The notes: generated by a model from the sequence alone, not told the origin. A DNA stretch of 64,000 nt from Rheinheimera tangshanensis (GCF_014645135.1 NZ_BMLH01000001.1:558001-622000); one strand, 5' to 3'; shown: positions 1-9,297, numbered from the stretch's first letter. Numbers and translations are program-made.

Positions 1-1
1 A

Positions 2-2452
2 CAGTGGACTCGTAATGAGGGCTTACCCAGTAATACAATTTATAGTCTGCTGCATGATCAACAAGGTGGGCTTTGGATAGGCACCGCCGAGGGTTTAGTC
101 TACCTGCATGATGGCAAGTTAACTCAGGTCGCCAATAGCCCAAAATCACCTGTTTTCGCTCTGGCTTTTTATAATAATCAGTTACACGTAGCGACTGAAC
201 GCGGTTTGTATCGGCAAGAAGCTGAACACTTTGTTGTGGCGCAGCAAGAATTACAGCAGACGGCTATTTCCAAATTATTGGTGGATCACCATGGTGATTT
301 ATGGATAGGCACTGTAGAAGAAGGTATTTTTCGTTCAAGTAATTATGGTCTGGAACAGCTTACCGCTAAACATGGTATGCCAAATAATAGAGTCTTGGCT
401 ATCTACGAAGACAATGAGCACAGTATCTGGTTGGGGACCAACGGCGGTTTATTCCGTTTGCGTGATGCACCTTTTTCCACTTTAAGTTCCGAACAAGGAT
501 TGCCAGATAATTTTGTCCGTACTGTGTTGCAACATTCGGACGGCGGCATCTGGATTGGTACCGCACGAGGCGTAGCGCGTTATCTTCATGATGAACTACT
601 GACAGAACATAACCTCTTGCCTGAGCAATCCATACTAAGTCTGGCGGAAACAGACACAGGCGATGTGTTGATCGGAACTTACTCCTCTGGTGTTTTTCTA
701 TTCAGCAGCGGCAAGCTGACCAAGCTGTTGGACCGTGATTCTGGTTTATTATCCAATGAAGTCAGAGCTATTTTGCCTTTGCCTGATGGTTCTATCTGGT
801 TAGGCACGGCACAAGGGCTGAACTATTATCATCCTGAACAACAGATACAAAGTTACACCACCAGGGATGGTTTAACGGCTGATTTTGTTGTGGCTCTGCA
901 TAAAATAGACGATGTACTCTGGGTGGGAACAGGCACTGGTGTCACTCGTTTGGTCAAAGGGGCCTTTGAACCTCTTAAGCTGTCGCATTTAGATCAAGCT
1001 GAATATGCTTTTGATTTTTATGAGCAAACTGAGCAAAAACTACTCTGGTTGGCGACAGATCGGGGCTTAGTGCGTTATCGTCTGGATACTGCTGAGTTGT
1101 CCCTGATTGGCCGCAAGGCTGGACTTCCTTTTGATAAAATTTTTCAGGTGCAGGCCGATCTGCACGGTAATTTTTGGCTGAGCAGCAATAGAGGGATTTT
1201 ACGCATCAGTCAGCAGGACGCGAACGCTGTGGCTGAAGGTAAAGTCGCTTTTCTTGACTACGATTTGTATGGTGAAAGTGATGGCATGCTCAGTGCTCAG
1301 GCGAACGGTGGTTCAAATCCCGCAGCTATTCTGGCTCAGGATGGGGCTTTGTGGTTCGCCACAGCGTCAGGAGTCAGCCGGGTTCAACCGAAACGTTTAG
1401 CTGCTTTTGCTGAAGCTACCCCACCTGTGGTCCTCGAAGCCTTACTGGTGAATGGGGTAGCCCAAAAAATCGATGACAGTATTGAGTTACAGCCCGACAG
1501 TGACAGAGTGGAGTTACATTTCGCTGGTTTAGGTTTTGTGATGCCTGGCCGGATCCGCTATCGTAGTCAATTGATCGGCTTTGATGCCAACTGGCTGGAC
1601 AGAGGCCAACAGAACTTTGCCGAATATACTAATCTGGCTCCGGGTCGTTATGAGTTTCAGGTGCAAGCTGCCAATCCTGGTGGGCAATGGAGTAAAGCAG
1701 CCCGAATAGAATTGATTAAGCATCCGTACTGGTGGCAAACCCGCAACTTTCAGTGGTTAAGTGCTTTCTCTTCGATAGCGCTGATCGTCCTGTTAGTGTA
1801 TTGGCGGATTTCCAGCCTGCGTCATTCTGAGCAACGTTTAAAACGACAAGTTGCAGAGAAAACTGCGGAACTGCAGCAAAAAGCCAACAGTCTGCTCGCT
1901 GCAGATACGGAGAAGTCTCTGTTGCTTGAGCAGTTGCATCAACAAACCTTGGCTTTGGCATTGCAGGCCAGACAGGATGGTTTAACCGGTCTCGCTAACC
2001 GCCGTGCTTTTGATGAGGTATTAAGTAAAGAATTCAGCCGCTCGCAGCGACTGAAACAACCTTTGGTGTTCGCTTTTATTGACATAGACCACTTTAAGAA
2101 AATCAATGATACCTGGTCACACAATGCCGGAGACCTGGCGTTAGTGGCGATAGCGGAAAAAATCCGTCAGCATTCCCGTTCAGTGGATTGTGCTGCTCGT
2201 TGGGGTGGTGAAGAGTTTGCACTTTTGATGCCATCTACCAGTATGGAGCAGGCTCAGTTAGTTTGTGAACGTTTAAGGCAAGAGATTATGGCTTTGGATT
2301 GGCAGGATATAGCGCCTGACATTAGTATTACGGTCAGTATTGGTCTTGCTATCAGTGATGAGTTAACGGATGCCAAACAGCTGCTCTTTTTAGCGGATCA
2401 GGCCTTGTATCAAGCCAAACAGCAAGGTCGCAACAGGGTTTGTGCCGCCTGA
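2..2452 (+). CDS. Beta-propeller sensor diguanylate cyclase, 5' end outside window
   Basis: The reading frame is open from base 2, so the start lies upstream and only the C-terminal ~816 residues are visible. The visible part starts with many two-component-regulator-propeller repeats (WIGT/WLGT motifs about every 40-45 residues). A Y_Y_Y-type beta-sandwich (~1440-1700), one membrane helix (~1755-1810), a short coiled coil and a C-terminal GGDEF domain follow. The active-site motif is GGEEF (~2204-2218). RSVD lies exactly five residues before it, which fits an inhibitory c-di-GMP I-site. The expected role is periplasmic sensing coupled to c-di-GMP synthesis from two GTP. It lies 183 bp before the polygalacturonase gene and may sense pectin products, but that link is inference from position only. 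Confidence 0.9.
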   Translation, partial: QWTRNEGLPSNTIYSLLHDQQGGLWIGTAEGLVYLHDGKLTQVANSPKSPVFALAFYNNQLHVATERGLYRQEAEHFVVAQQELQQTAISKLLVDHHGDLWIGTVEEGIFRSSNYGLEQLTAKHGMPNNRVLAIYEDNEHSIWLGTNGGLFRLRDAPFSTLSSEQGLPDNFVRTVLQHSDGGIWIGTARGVARYLHDELLTEHNLLPEQSILSLAETDTGDVLIGTYSSGVFLFSSGKLTKLLDRDSGLLSNEVRAILPLPDGSIWLGTAQGLNYYHPEQQIQSYTTRDGLTADFVVALHKIDDVLWVGTGTGVTRLVKGAFEPLKLSHLDQAEYAFDFYEQTEQKLLWLATDRGLVRYRLDTAELSLIGRKAGLPFDKIFQVQADLHGNFWLSSNRGILRISQQDANAVAEGKVAFLDYDLYGESDGMLSAQANGGSNPAAILAQDGALWFATASGVSRVQPKRLAAFAEATPPVVLEALLVNGVAQKIDDSIELQPDSDRVELHFAGLGFVMPGRIRYRSQLIGFDANWLDRGQQNFAEYTNLAPGRYEFQVQAANPGGQWSKAARIELIKHPYWWQTRNFQWLSAFSSIALIVLLVYWRISSLRHSEQRLKRQVAEKTAELQQKANSLLAADTEKSLLLEQLHQQTLALALQARQDGLTGLANRRAFDEVLSKEFSRSQRLKQPLVFAFIDIDHFKKINDTWSHNAGDLALVAIAEKIRQHSRSVDCAARWGGEEFALLMPSTSMEQAQLVCERLRQEIMALDWQDIAPDISITVSIGLAISDELTDAKQLLFLADQALYQAKQQGRNRVCAA

Positions 2453-2520
2453 AACCCTGGAATGATTCGAACCGCGTTTATTTCAATAATGGAATCTTCT
2501 TTGTAAACTTCTCTGACCAG

Positions 2521-2536
2521 TTGCCATCGGTGGCAA
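2521..2536. promoter_or_regulatory. Operator-like palindrome, copy 1 (TTGCCATCGGTGGCAA)
   Basis: This 16-bp inverted repeat has one mismatch to the perfect palindrome TTGCCACCGGTGGCAA. It lies 33 bp, about three helical turns, upstream of a second copy. A central CG within ACCGGT is typical of LacI-family operators, for example the E. coli gluconate repressor. The identity of the regulator is inference; no regulator gene is in the window. Confidence 0.6.
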
Positions 2537-2553
2537 AAATTGCTGTCAATCTA

Positions 2554-2581
2554 TTGCTACCGGTGGCAAATGCGTTATTAT
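2554..2581 (+). promoter_or_regulatory. Candidate promoter of the GH28 gene overlapped by operator copy 2
   Basis: Operator copy 2 (TTGCTACCGGTGGCAA, 2554-2569) is a 16-bp palindrome with one mismatch. Its first six bases also read as a -35 box (TTGCTA). A -10 box TATTAT follows at 2576-2581 after a 16-bp spacer. A protein bound here would cover the -35, so repression in the absence of inducer is the likely mode. The promoter is inferred from sequence match only. Confidence 0.5.
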
Positions 2582-2635
2582 GCTGTTTAAACAGGCATAA
2601 AGCTGTGCTCAAAGCAGAGCCTTTATGCAGGCAAC

Positions 2636-4072
2636 ATGGATAAACACATGCTAATACCTGATCTGAAAAAACGTTTTTTACTCAAAGCTGGTATCGCCTC
2701 TACGGCGCTGGCGCCTTTGCTTAGTTTTTCAGCCAAGGCAGCAGCTGCAAAGGCGATCGATCCCGTTTGGGCTGGTGCAGAGCAAATACTGCGGGATTTA
2801 AAACAAACCTCTTTTCCAGATCATGATTTTGTTATTACAGCCTTTGGTGCTCAGCAAAATCAACGTTGTGATGAAGCTATCGCCAAAGCCATCACTGCTT
2901 GTCATCAAGCGGGTGGTGGTCGTGTGGTTGTGCCTGAGGGAGTCTGGTTGACTGGTCCGGTGCATTTACAATCTAACGTCAATTTACATCTGCAGAAAAA
3001 CGCCGTTTTATCTTTTGTCACGGATCCACAAGCTTATTTACCGCTGGTCTTTACTCGCTGGGAAGGGGTGGAACTGATGGGGTTTTCACCTTTAATTTAT
3101 GCCTACCAGCAGCAAAATATTGCAGTAACAGGGGAAGGTATTCTGGAAGGTAACGCCAGTGGTGACAACTGGTGGCCATGGAAAGGGGTATGGAAACATA
3201 CACCATGGAAACTTGACCCTGCGACTGATCAAAAACCAGGTCGTGATCAGCTATTTGCTATGGCGGAAGCTGGTGTACCGGTTGAAAAACGTATTCTGGA
3301 CAACAACAGGCTAAGACCACCTTTTATCCAGCCTTACCAGTGTCAAAGAGTATTGATTGAAGGTGTTACTATCCGCAACTCGCCCTTTTGGCTGATTAAC
3401 CCAGTGTTGTGTAAGGACGTTGTGATCCGTGGAGTGAATTGCATCAGCCATGGTCCAAACTCTGATGGTTGCGATCCAGAGTCCTGTCAACGAGTGTTGA
3501 TTGAAAATTGTCTGTTTGATACGGGCGATGACTGCATCGCGTTAAAGTCAGGCCGCAATGCCGATGGTCGTCGTTTAGCAACCCCGATACAACAAGTGCT
3601 GATCCAGGACTGTCTGATGAAATCAGGTCACGGTGGAGTAGTAATTGGCAGTGAAATCTCAGGGGGCGCTAAACAAATTTTTGCCCGCCGTTGTCGTATG
3701 AGCAGTCCGGATTTGGAACGGGGTTTACGTATTAAAACGAACTCAGTGCGTGGCGGTTTAATTGAGCAAGTTGCAGTAGCTGATATTGATATTGGTGAGG
3801 TCAAAGACGCTATCGTCATCAATTTCTACTATGAAGAAGGGGATGCAGGTCAGTTTTTACCTCAAGTCAAAGATTTAGATATCCGTAACTTCAGAGTGAA
3901 AAAAGCTCAACGTGCTTTTGAGATTCGAGGTTTACCCCGTTCTGGTATCAGCGGTATTCGTATGACGGATGTTAGCTTTGAACAAGCCAGTTTGGGCGTC
4001 TTAGAAAACGCCAGTGATTTTAAACTGAGTCATGTCAGCATGAATGGAAAACCCTGGACAGGACCTAAGTAA
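2636..4072 (+). CDS. Glycoside hydrolase family 28 polygalacturonase
   Basis: A 478-residue GH28 enzyme expected to hydrolyse alpha-1,4 galacturonosyl bonds in pectate, releasing galacturonate or short oligomers. The family's catalytic blocks are present in order: NSDGCDP, then GDDCIALKSG with the paired Asp, then SGHGGVVIGSE, then GLRIKTN. The N-terminus has a signal peptide with KKRFLLKAG followed by a hydrophobic stretch and an Ala-rich end. It resembles a Tat signal, but Lys-Lys replaces the twin Arg, so the export route is uncertain. Start at 2636 is used; Met5 (2648) is an alternative. The gene heads the uronate catabolic cluster, and two palindromic operators lie just upstream. The fold and motifs resemble exo-acting members, but exo or endo action cannot be decided here. 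Confidence 0.9.
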   Translation: MDKHMLIPDLKKRFLLKAGIASTALAPLLSFSAKAAAAKAIDPVWAGAEQILRDLKQTSFPDHDFVITAFGAQQNQRCDEAIAKAITACHQAGGGRVVVPEGVWLTGPVHLQSNVNLHLQKNAVLSFVTDPQAYLPLVFTRWEGVELMGFSPLIYAYQQQNIAVTGEGILEGNASGDNWWPWKGVWKHTPWKLDPATDQKPGRDQLFAMAEAGVPVEKRILDNNRLRPPFIQPYQCQRVLIEGVTIRNSPFWLINPVLCKDVVIRGVNCISHGPNSDGCDPESCQRVLIENCLFDTGDDCIALKSGRNADGRRLATPIQQVLIQDCLMKSGHGGVVIGSEISGGAKQIFARRCRMSSPDLERGLRIKTNSVRGGLIEQVAVADIDIGEVKDAIVINFYYEEGDAGQFLPQVKDLDIRNFRVKKAQRAFEIRGLPRSGISGIRMTDVSFEQASLGVLENASDFKLSHVSMNGKPWTGPK

Positions 4073-4103
4073 AACAGCTGAAGCGTATTTTTTTAACTCT
4101 ATT

Positions 4104-4119
4104 TTGCCACCGATAGACA
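4104..4119. promoter_or_regulatory. Weaker third copy of the palindromic operator before uxaA
   Basis: The left half TTGCCACC plus the central G matches copies 1 and 2 exactly, while the right half is degenerate (12 of 16 positions match the consensus). It lies about 20 bp before the uxaA start codon, suggesting that the same regulator acts on an internal promoter. This is weaker than the two upstream copies. Confidence 0.35.
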
Positions 4120-4139
4120 AGCTATAGAGCAGGTTGAAA

Positions 4140-5687
4140 ATGACAGAACTAACAAAAGGTTGTAGCCCACATATTGCCGATCCGGCCGCTATTCAGTTGA
4201 GCCTGTTACAGGTGCATCCACGCGACAATGTGCTGGTGGTATTACAGCCTTTAGCTTCAGGTCAGGCTTTGATTGACCCCTGGCAAGAAGTGCAGGCCAA
4301 AGACGATATTCAACCAGGCCATAAAGTGGCTCTGCAGCTAATTAAAAAAGGTGAGGCGGTGATCAAATATGGTTACCCCATAGGTGTTGCCCAACAAGAT
4401 ATTCCGGCTGGTAGCTGGGTGCATTCGCATAACTTGAAAACCTTATTATCTGATCAGATTGAGTATCAGTATCAGGGTTGTGAGGCTGAGGATTTCACTT
4501 TCCCAACCGAATTACCTACTCATTTTATGGGCTATCGCCGCGCCAATGGCCGGGTCGGTACCCGCAACGAGTTATGGATTGTAAATACCGTAGGTTGTGT
4601 CAATCGTGCGGCAATGAAAATAGCCGAAAAAGCCAATCAGCAATTTGCCGGTTTAACAGATGGGGTGTTTGCGTATACCCATCCATTTGGTTGTTCTCAG
4701 TTAGGCGATGATTTAAATCATACCCGCGCTGTATTGGCTGGCCTGATGCAAAACCCCAATGCCGGTGCTGTGCTGGTGCTGGGTTTGGGCTGCGAAAACA
4801 ATCAACTGGCGGCTTTGCTTAAAGCTTGCCCTGAACTGGATCAAAGCCGGTTGCGCTCTTTCAATGCCCAGCAGGTTGAAGACGAGTTAGAGCAGGGCCT
4901 GGAGGCTGTTGCGGAGCTGGTGCAACTGATGCAGCAGGATAAGCGCACAGAATGCCCAGTGTCCGATTTAGTGGTCGGCATGAAATGTGGTGGCTCAGAT
5001 GGGTTAAGTGGTTTAACTGCCAATCCGCTGGTCGGCCGTATGGCCGATTTAGTCTGCGCTGCAGGGGGTAAAGTCGTCTTGACTGAAACGCCGGAGATGT
5101 TTGGTGCTGAACAAGTGCTGATGAGCCGTGCTGTCAACAAAACTGTGTTCTCCGACATAGTCAGCTTGGTCAACGACTTTAAACAGTACTTTATCGACAA
5201 CAACCAACCCGTGTATGAAAACCCAAGCCCGGGCAATAAGGCCGGTGGTTTAACGACCCTGGAAGAGAAATCCTTAGGTGCTATTCAAAAAGGTGGCTCC
5301 GCCAAAGTAACCCAAGTGATCCCTTATGGCGCTTTGGTGCAGCAACAAGGTTTAACTTTATTGCAGGGCCCCGGCAATGATGCGGTATCGTCCACTGCTT
5401 TAGCTGCCAGTGGCGCCACCCTGCTGCTTTTTACCACGGGCCGTGGCACACCGCTGGGTTTCCCTGTGCCTACGGTAAAAATTTCGTCCAACAGCGATTT
5501 AGCCAAACGTAAACCGCAGTGGATAGATTTTGACGCCGGCGCTCTGTTGCAACAAGGCCAGAATGCGCAGGACTTTTCCTACCAGTTTTTCCGCGAGCTT
5601 ATTGATATCGCCTCAGGTAAAAACACCAAAAACGAATTATCAGACAACAAAGAAATTGCCATTTGGAAAAATGGCGTGACCCTGTAA
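4140..5687 (+). CDS. uxaA: Altronate dehydratase
   Basis: Dehydrates D-altronate to 2-keto-3-deoxygluconate in galacturonate catabolism. The 515-residue protein has the N-terminal SAF domain (about residues 10-100) and the long C-terminal UxaA catalytic domain. The latter includes RVGTRNELWIVNTVGCVN, THPFGCSQLG, VLGLGCENNQ and GMKCGGSDG, with conserved Cys and His residues expected for metal binding. ATG 4140 is chosen over an in-frame TTG at 4134 because GCAGG sits at the right distance before ATG. It is followed 9 bp later by uxaC, so the two are almost certainly cotranscribed. Confidence 0.92.
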   Translation: MTELTKGCSPHIADPAAIQLSLLQVHPRDNVLVVLQPLASGQALIDPWQEVQAKDDIQPGHKVALQLIKKGEAVIKYGYPIGVAQQDIPAGSWVHSHNLKTLLSDQIEYQYQGCEAEDFTFPTELPTHFMGYRRANGRVGTRNELWIVNTVGCVNRAAMKIAEKANQQFAGLTDGVFAYTHPFGCSQLGDDLNHTRAVLAGLMQNPNAGAVLVLGLGCENNQLAALLKACPELDQSRLRSFNAQQVEDELEQGLEAVAELVQLMQQDKRTECPVSDLVVGMKCGGSDGLSGLTANPLVGRMADLVCAAGGKVVLTETPEMFGAEQVLMSRAVNKTVFSDIVSLVNDFKQYFIDNNQPVYENPSPGNKAGGLTTLEEKSLGAIQKGGSAKVTQVIPYGALVQQQGLTLLQGPGNDAVSSTALAASGATLLLFTTGRGTPLGFPVPTVKISSNSDLAKRKPQWIDFDAGALLQQGQNAQDFSYQFFRELIDIASGKNTKNELSDNKEIAIWKNGVTL

Positions 5688-5696
5688 GGACTTTAT

Positions 5697-7121
5697 ATGG
5701 CCAACTTTAAACCTTTAGTACTTGATGACGACAGATTATTTCCGGCCGATCCAACAGTTCGCGCCATAGCCAGACGTTTGTATGCTGGCATTAAAAATCT
5801 GCCAATTGTCAGCCCCCATGGTCATACCGACCCGGCTTGGTTTGCTAGTAATGCTAATTTTGACAATGCCACCAGCTTACTATTGCTGCCGGATCACTAT
5901 GTATTTCGTATGCTGTACAGTCAGGGGATTTCGCTGGAGTCTTTAGGTATTCGCACTAAAGACGGCACACCGGTTGAAACGGATTACCGCAAAATTTTCC
6001 ACACTTTTGCTAAAAATTATCACTTGTTCCGTGGCACTCCATCCCGCATTTGGCTCGACAGCGTATTTCATGATGTCTTTGGTTTGGAACATGCATTAAA
6101 CAGCGATACCGCAGATTTGTATTACGACAGCATCAACGAGCAGTTAGTCAAACCTGAATTTAAGCCCCGTGCTTTGCTGGATAAATTTAATATCGAACTG
6201 ATTGCCACCACAGAAGGCGCGGTGAATTCGCTGAAACACCATGCGGCGTTAAAAGGCACGGGTTATGAAAAACGGGTGATCACCACCTTCAGACCTGATG
6301 ATGTGATAGATGCTGACCGGGCTGATTTTCTGAGCAATATCAAAAAACTGGCAGAGCAAACAGGTCAGGACACTCATAGCTGGCAAGGCTATTTACAGGC
6401 TTTGCGTATTCGTCGGCAGTTTTTCCGCGACCATGGCGCGACCGCTACCGATCACGGGCATCCAACCGCCAAAACTGCTAATTTGTCCGAAACTGAAGCA
6501 AGCAGCCTGTTTCAGCTCTGTTTATCTGGTAACGCCAGTAAAGAGCAAACTGAGTTATTCCGTGGCCAGATGCTGACGGAAATGGCCGGGATGAGCATTG
6601 AAGATGGCATGACGATGCAAATTCACCCTGGTGCCTTCCGAAACCATAACCCGTCGATTTTCGAACGTTTTGGTGCAGACAAAGGCGCGGATATTCCAAG
6701 CCCGACTGAATTTGTCAGTAACTTAAAACCTCTGCTGGATAAATACGGCAACAATGCCGCTTTGAAAATAATCCTGTTTACCCTGGATGAAACTACCTAT
6801 GCCCGTGAACTGGCGCCTTTAGCTGGTCATTATCCAGCCTTAAAACTGGGTCCAGCCTGGTGGTTCCATGACAGCCCTGAAGGTATGTTGCGATTCCGTC
6901 ATCAGGTCACTGAAACCGCAGGCTTTTACAACACAGTCGGCTTTAACGACGATACCAGAGCTTTCTTGTCTATTCCGGCCCGCCATGATGTAGCGCGTCG
7001 TATTGATTGCCGCTTTTTAGCAGGTTTAGTGGCTGAACATCGCTTAAGCGAAGACGAAGCCCATGAACTGGCGCAGCAACTGACCTATCAGTTGGTAAAA
7101 CAAGCCTATCAGTTGGACTAA
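5697..7121 (+). CDS. uxaC: Uronate isomerase
   Basis: Isomerises D-galacturonate to D-tagaturonate, and D-glucuronate to D-fructuronate, as the first intracellular step of the pathway. The 474-residue length matches the family. The N-terminal SPHGHTDP metal-binding motif and later blocks such as GPAWWFHDSPEGM and the FNDDTRAFLSIPARHDVARR region are typical of this amidohydrolase-superfamily enzyme. An AAGG ribosome site overlaps the end of uxaA, and the reductase gene follows 10 bp downstream. Confidence 0.95.
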   Translation: MANFKPLVLDDDRLFPADPTVRAIARRLYAGIKNLPIVSPHGHTDPAWFASNANFDNATSLLLLPDHYVFRMLYSQGISLESLGIRTKDGTPVETDYRKIFHTFAKNYHLFRGTPSRIWLDSVFHDVFGLEHALNSDTADLYYDSINEQLVKPEFKPRALLDKFNIELIATTEGAVNSLKHHAALKGTGYEKRVITTFRPDDVIDADRADFLSNIKKLAEQTGQDTHSWQGYLQALRIRRQFFRDHGATATDHGHPTAKTANLSETEASSLFQLCLSGNASKEQTELFRGQMLTEMAGMSIEDGMTMQIHPGAFRNHNPSIFERFGADKGADIPSPTEFVSNLKPLLDKYGNNAALKIILFTLDETTYARELAPLAGHYPALKLGPAWWFHDSPEGMLRFRHQVTETAGFYNTVGFNDDTRAFLSIPARHDVARRIDCRFLAGLVAEHRLSEDEAHELAQQLTYQLVKQAYQLD

Positions 7122-7131
7122 GGGATTAAGC

Positions 7132-8631
7132 ATGAGCATTGATATTCCTCGTTTACAGCCAGCGTTACTGGAACAGCTGCAAGGCAAACTGAAATTGCCA
7201 GCCTATGACCCTTCCGCGACAGGCATAGGCATAGTGCATATTGGTCCTGGTGCTTTTTTTCGGGCGCATCAGGCCTGGTACACAGATCTCGCGCTGAAAT
7301 ACGGCGGTGACTGGGGTATTTCGGTGGTGTCGATGCGTTCGAACGATTTGGCCAAAGCTTTAACACCGCAACAGGGTTTATACAGTCTGGTATTGCTGGA
7401 TAAAACCACTGAATATCAGGTGGTCGGTTCTATTCGTGAGTTATTAGTGGCAGCAGAACAGTACGAGCAGGTACTGCAGCGTTTAGCGGCACCCAGTAGT
7501 TTTTATGTGACTTTAACCATCACCGAAAAAGGCTACTGCTTAAATGCCCTAGGTGAGCTGGATTTAACTCATGCCGATATCCAACACGATTTACAAAGTA
7601 ACGTTAAAGCCCGATCTGCTATAGGTTTGCTGGTGCAGGCCTTATCTCTGCGTTTTGCTGCCAATGTGCCACCTTTTGTCCTGCTGAGCTGCGATAACCT
7701 GACAGACAATGGTCATAAACTCCGTAATGCAGTACTTACTTTTGCACGGCAAAAGCAACCCGCATTAGCCAACTGGCTGGAACAGCAGCTGTTATGTCCC
7801 TGCACTATGGTCGACAGCATCACCCCTGCCACCGATGAAGAATTGCCTAAACAACTAGCCTCAGAGCTGGGTTATCAGGACAACTGGCCTATTAAACGCG
7901 AAAAGTTCTGTCAGTGGGTGATTGAAGATATTCTGCCGGCCCACAGACCAGCCTGGCATCAGGTTGGAGTGACTTACACTCAGGATGTGAAAGCCTTTGA
8001 AAAAGCCAAGTTGCGGTTACTGAACGCACCGCATTCAGCTTTGGCCTATCTAGGCTCTTTGTGTGGTTTAGAAACAGTGTTTGATGCTATGCAGCAACCG
8101 GCGCTGCGCCAGTTTGTGCAGCAACTGGCGCAGGACGAAATTATCGGCTCTTTCCATGCGCCTGCAGAATTAAACCCGACAGAGTATAGCGTCGATATTT
8201 TCCAGCGTTTTGATAACCCAGCTATCCGGCACTTATTGGCGCAAATTGCCTGGGATGGTTCACAAAAACTACCAATGCGGGTTTTTCCTATCATTCTGGA
8301 TAACTTAGCCGCGGGCCGCTCTATTCGTTTATTAAGTCGGGTTGTTGCCGGCTGGCTGTTGTTTATCCGGCTGCGTTATCAACAACAACCCAATACGGCC
8401 TTGGTCGACCCTTTAGCGAAAACCTTATTGGATTGCGCAGCGGCTTGCTCTGGTGATGCAGCTAAGGACACGGCGTTGTTTGTAGCTTTAGAGCAGGTGT
8501 TTCCGCCATCCTTGCAGCAGTCAAATATTTTTAAAGCTGAACTGGCGTCCGCTTACCAGCAGCTTTCCCCATTACTTTTATCAGCTCAAGGCACTGATGT
8601 TGCCACTTTTTTACAGGATCTTGTGAAATGA
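7132..8631 (+). CDS. uxuB: UxuB-type uronate reductase (fructuronate/tagaturonate reductase)
   Basis: A 499-residue NAD-dependent reductase of the mannitol dehydrogenase family. The N-terminal Rossmann region has GIGIVHIGPGAFFRAHQAWYTD, and the C-terminal domain has the family segment KLRLLNAPHSALAYLG. By sequence it resembles E. coli UxuB (fructuronate reductase; shared TLTITEKGYC, LSCDNLTDNGH, PCTMVDSITPA and FCQWVIEDI blocks) rather than UxaB. The neighbour is altronate dehydratase, however, and no mannonate dehydratase is present. It may therefore reduce tagaturonate to altronate here, or act on both acids; this is inference. It overlaps the aldolase gene by four bases (ATGA), indicating translational coupling. 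Confidence 0.85.
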   Translation: MSIDIPRLQPALLEQLQGKLKLPAYDPSATGIGIVHIGPGAFFRAHQAWYTDLALKYGGDWGISVVSMRSNDLAKALTPQQGLYSLVLLDKTTEYQVVGSIRELLVAAEQYEQVLQRLAAPSSFYVTLTITEKGYCLNALGELDLTHADIQHDLQSNVKARSAIGLLVQALSLRFAANVPPFVLLSCDNLTDNGHKLRNAVLTFARQKQPALANWLEQQLLCPCTMVDSITPATDEELPKQLASELGYQDNWPIKREKFCQWVIEDILPAHRPAWHQVGVTYTQDVKAFEKAKLRLLNAPHSALAYLGSLCGLETVFDAMQQPALRQFVQQLAQDEIIGSFHAPAELNPTEYSVDIFQRFDNPAIRHLLAQIAWDGSQKLPMRVFPIILDNLAAGRSIRLLSRVVAGWLLFIRLRYQQQPNTALVDPLAKTLLDCAAACSGDAAKDTALFVALEQVFPPSLQQSNIFKAELASAYQQLSPLLLSAQGTDVATFLQDLVK

Positions 8632-9284
8632 CCTCGTTATCTTCCTTACTCAAAGGTGGCTTGTTGTTACCTATTATTCAGGCTGAACAACCAGAGCAGG
8701 CTGTGGCTATTGCTAAGGCGATGCAACAAGGTGGGGTCACTGCAGTGGAAGTTGTACTGCGTACAGCGGCGGCTTTAGATTGTATCAGCGCTATTCGTGC
8801 TGAAGTACCACAACTGTTAACTGGGGCCGGTACTATTTTGTCAGCCAAAGATGCTAACAATGCTAAAGCTGCTGGTGCGCAGTTTCTGGTTAGCCCTGCC
8901 AGTACACCTGAGTTATTAAAGGCGATGATCAACACTGAACTGGCTTTAGCTCCAGGTGTAGCCACCCCCTCTGAAATGGCGATGGCATTGGAGCTTGGTT
9001 TAACAGAGCTGAAGTTTTTTCCTGCCCATTTAGCTGGTGGCATTGAGATGCTGAAAGCTTTATCAGGTATTTTTCAGCAGGTTCAGTTTTGTCCGACCGG
9101 TGGAGTGCACTTAACTAATCTGGCTGATTTTTTAGCTTTACCCAATGTGTTTGTGGTTGGAGGCTCCTGGTTGTCTCCTAAAGAGTGGGTGCAACAACAA
9201 AACTGGAATGCTATCACCGAATTAACCCGCCAGTCTGTCGCAATGGCTGAACAAAGCCGGGTAAGGCATAACCGAGTTGCCTGA
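8628..9284 (+). CDS. eda: 2-keto-3-deoxy-6-phosphogluconate aldolase
   Basis: Cleaves KDPG to pyruvate and glyceraldehyde-3-phosphate. The 218-residue protein shows the conserved glutamate in AVEVVLRT and the Schiff-base lysine in LKFFPAHLAGG. The phosphate-binding FCPTGGV segment is also present. These blocks match the class I KDPG aldolase family. The start overlaps the uxuB stop (ATGA), and the kinase supplying its substrate follows 13 bp downstream. Confidence 0.95.
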   Translation: MTSLSSLLKGGLLLPIIQAEQPEQAVAIAKAMQQGGVTAVEVVLRTAAALDCISAIRAEVPQLLTGAGTILSAKDANNAKAAGAQFLVSPASTPELLKAMINTELALAPGVATPSEMAMALELGLTELKFFPAHLAGGIEMLKALSGIFQQVQFCPTGGVHLTNLADFLALPNVFVVGGSWLSPKEWVQQQNWNAITELTRQSVAMAEQSRVRHNRVA

Positions 9285-9297
9285 TAAGGATTGATCC

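Noticed and set aside
2440-2643. Small frame between the cyclase and polygalacturonase genes
   Set aside because: It overlaps the end of the cyclase gene and covers the promoter and operators; no ribosome site.
4841-5236. Minus-strand frame within uxaA
   Set aside because: Shadow of a strongly supported gene; Ser/Cys-rich low-quality sequence.
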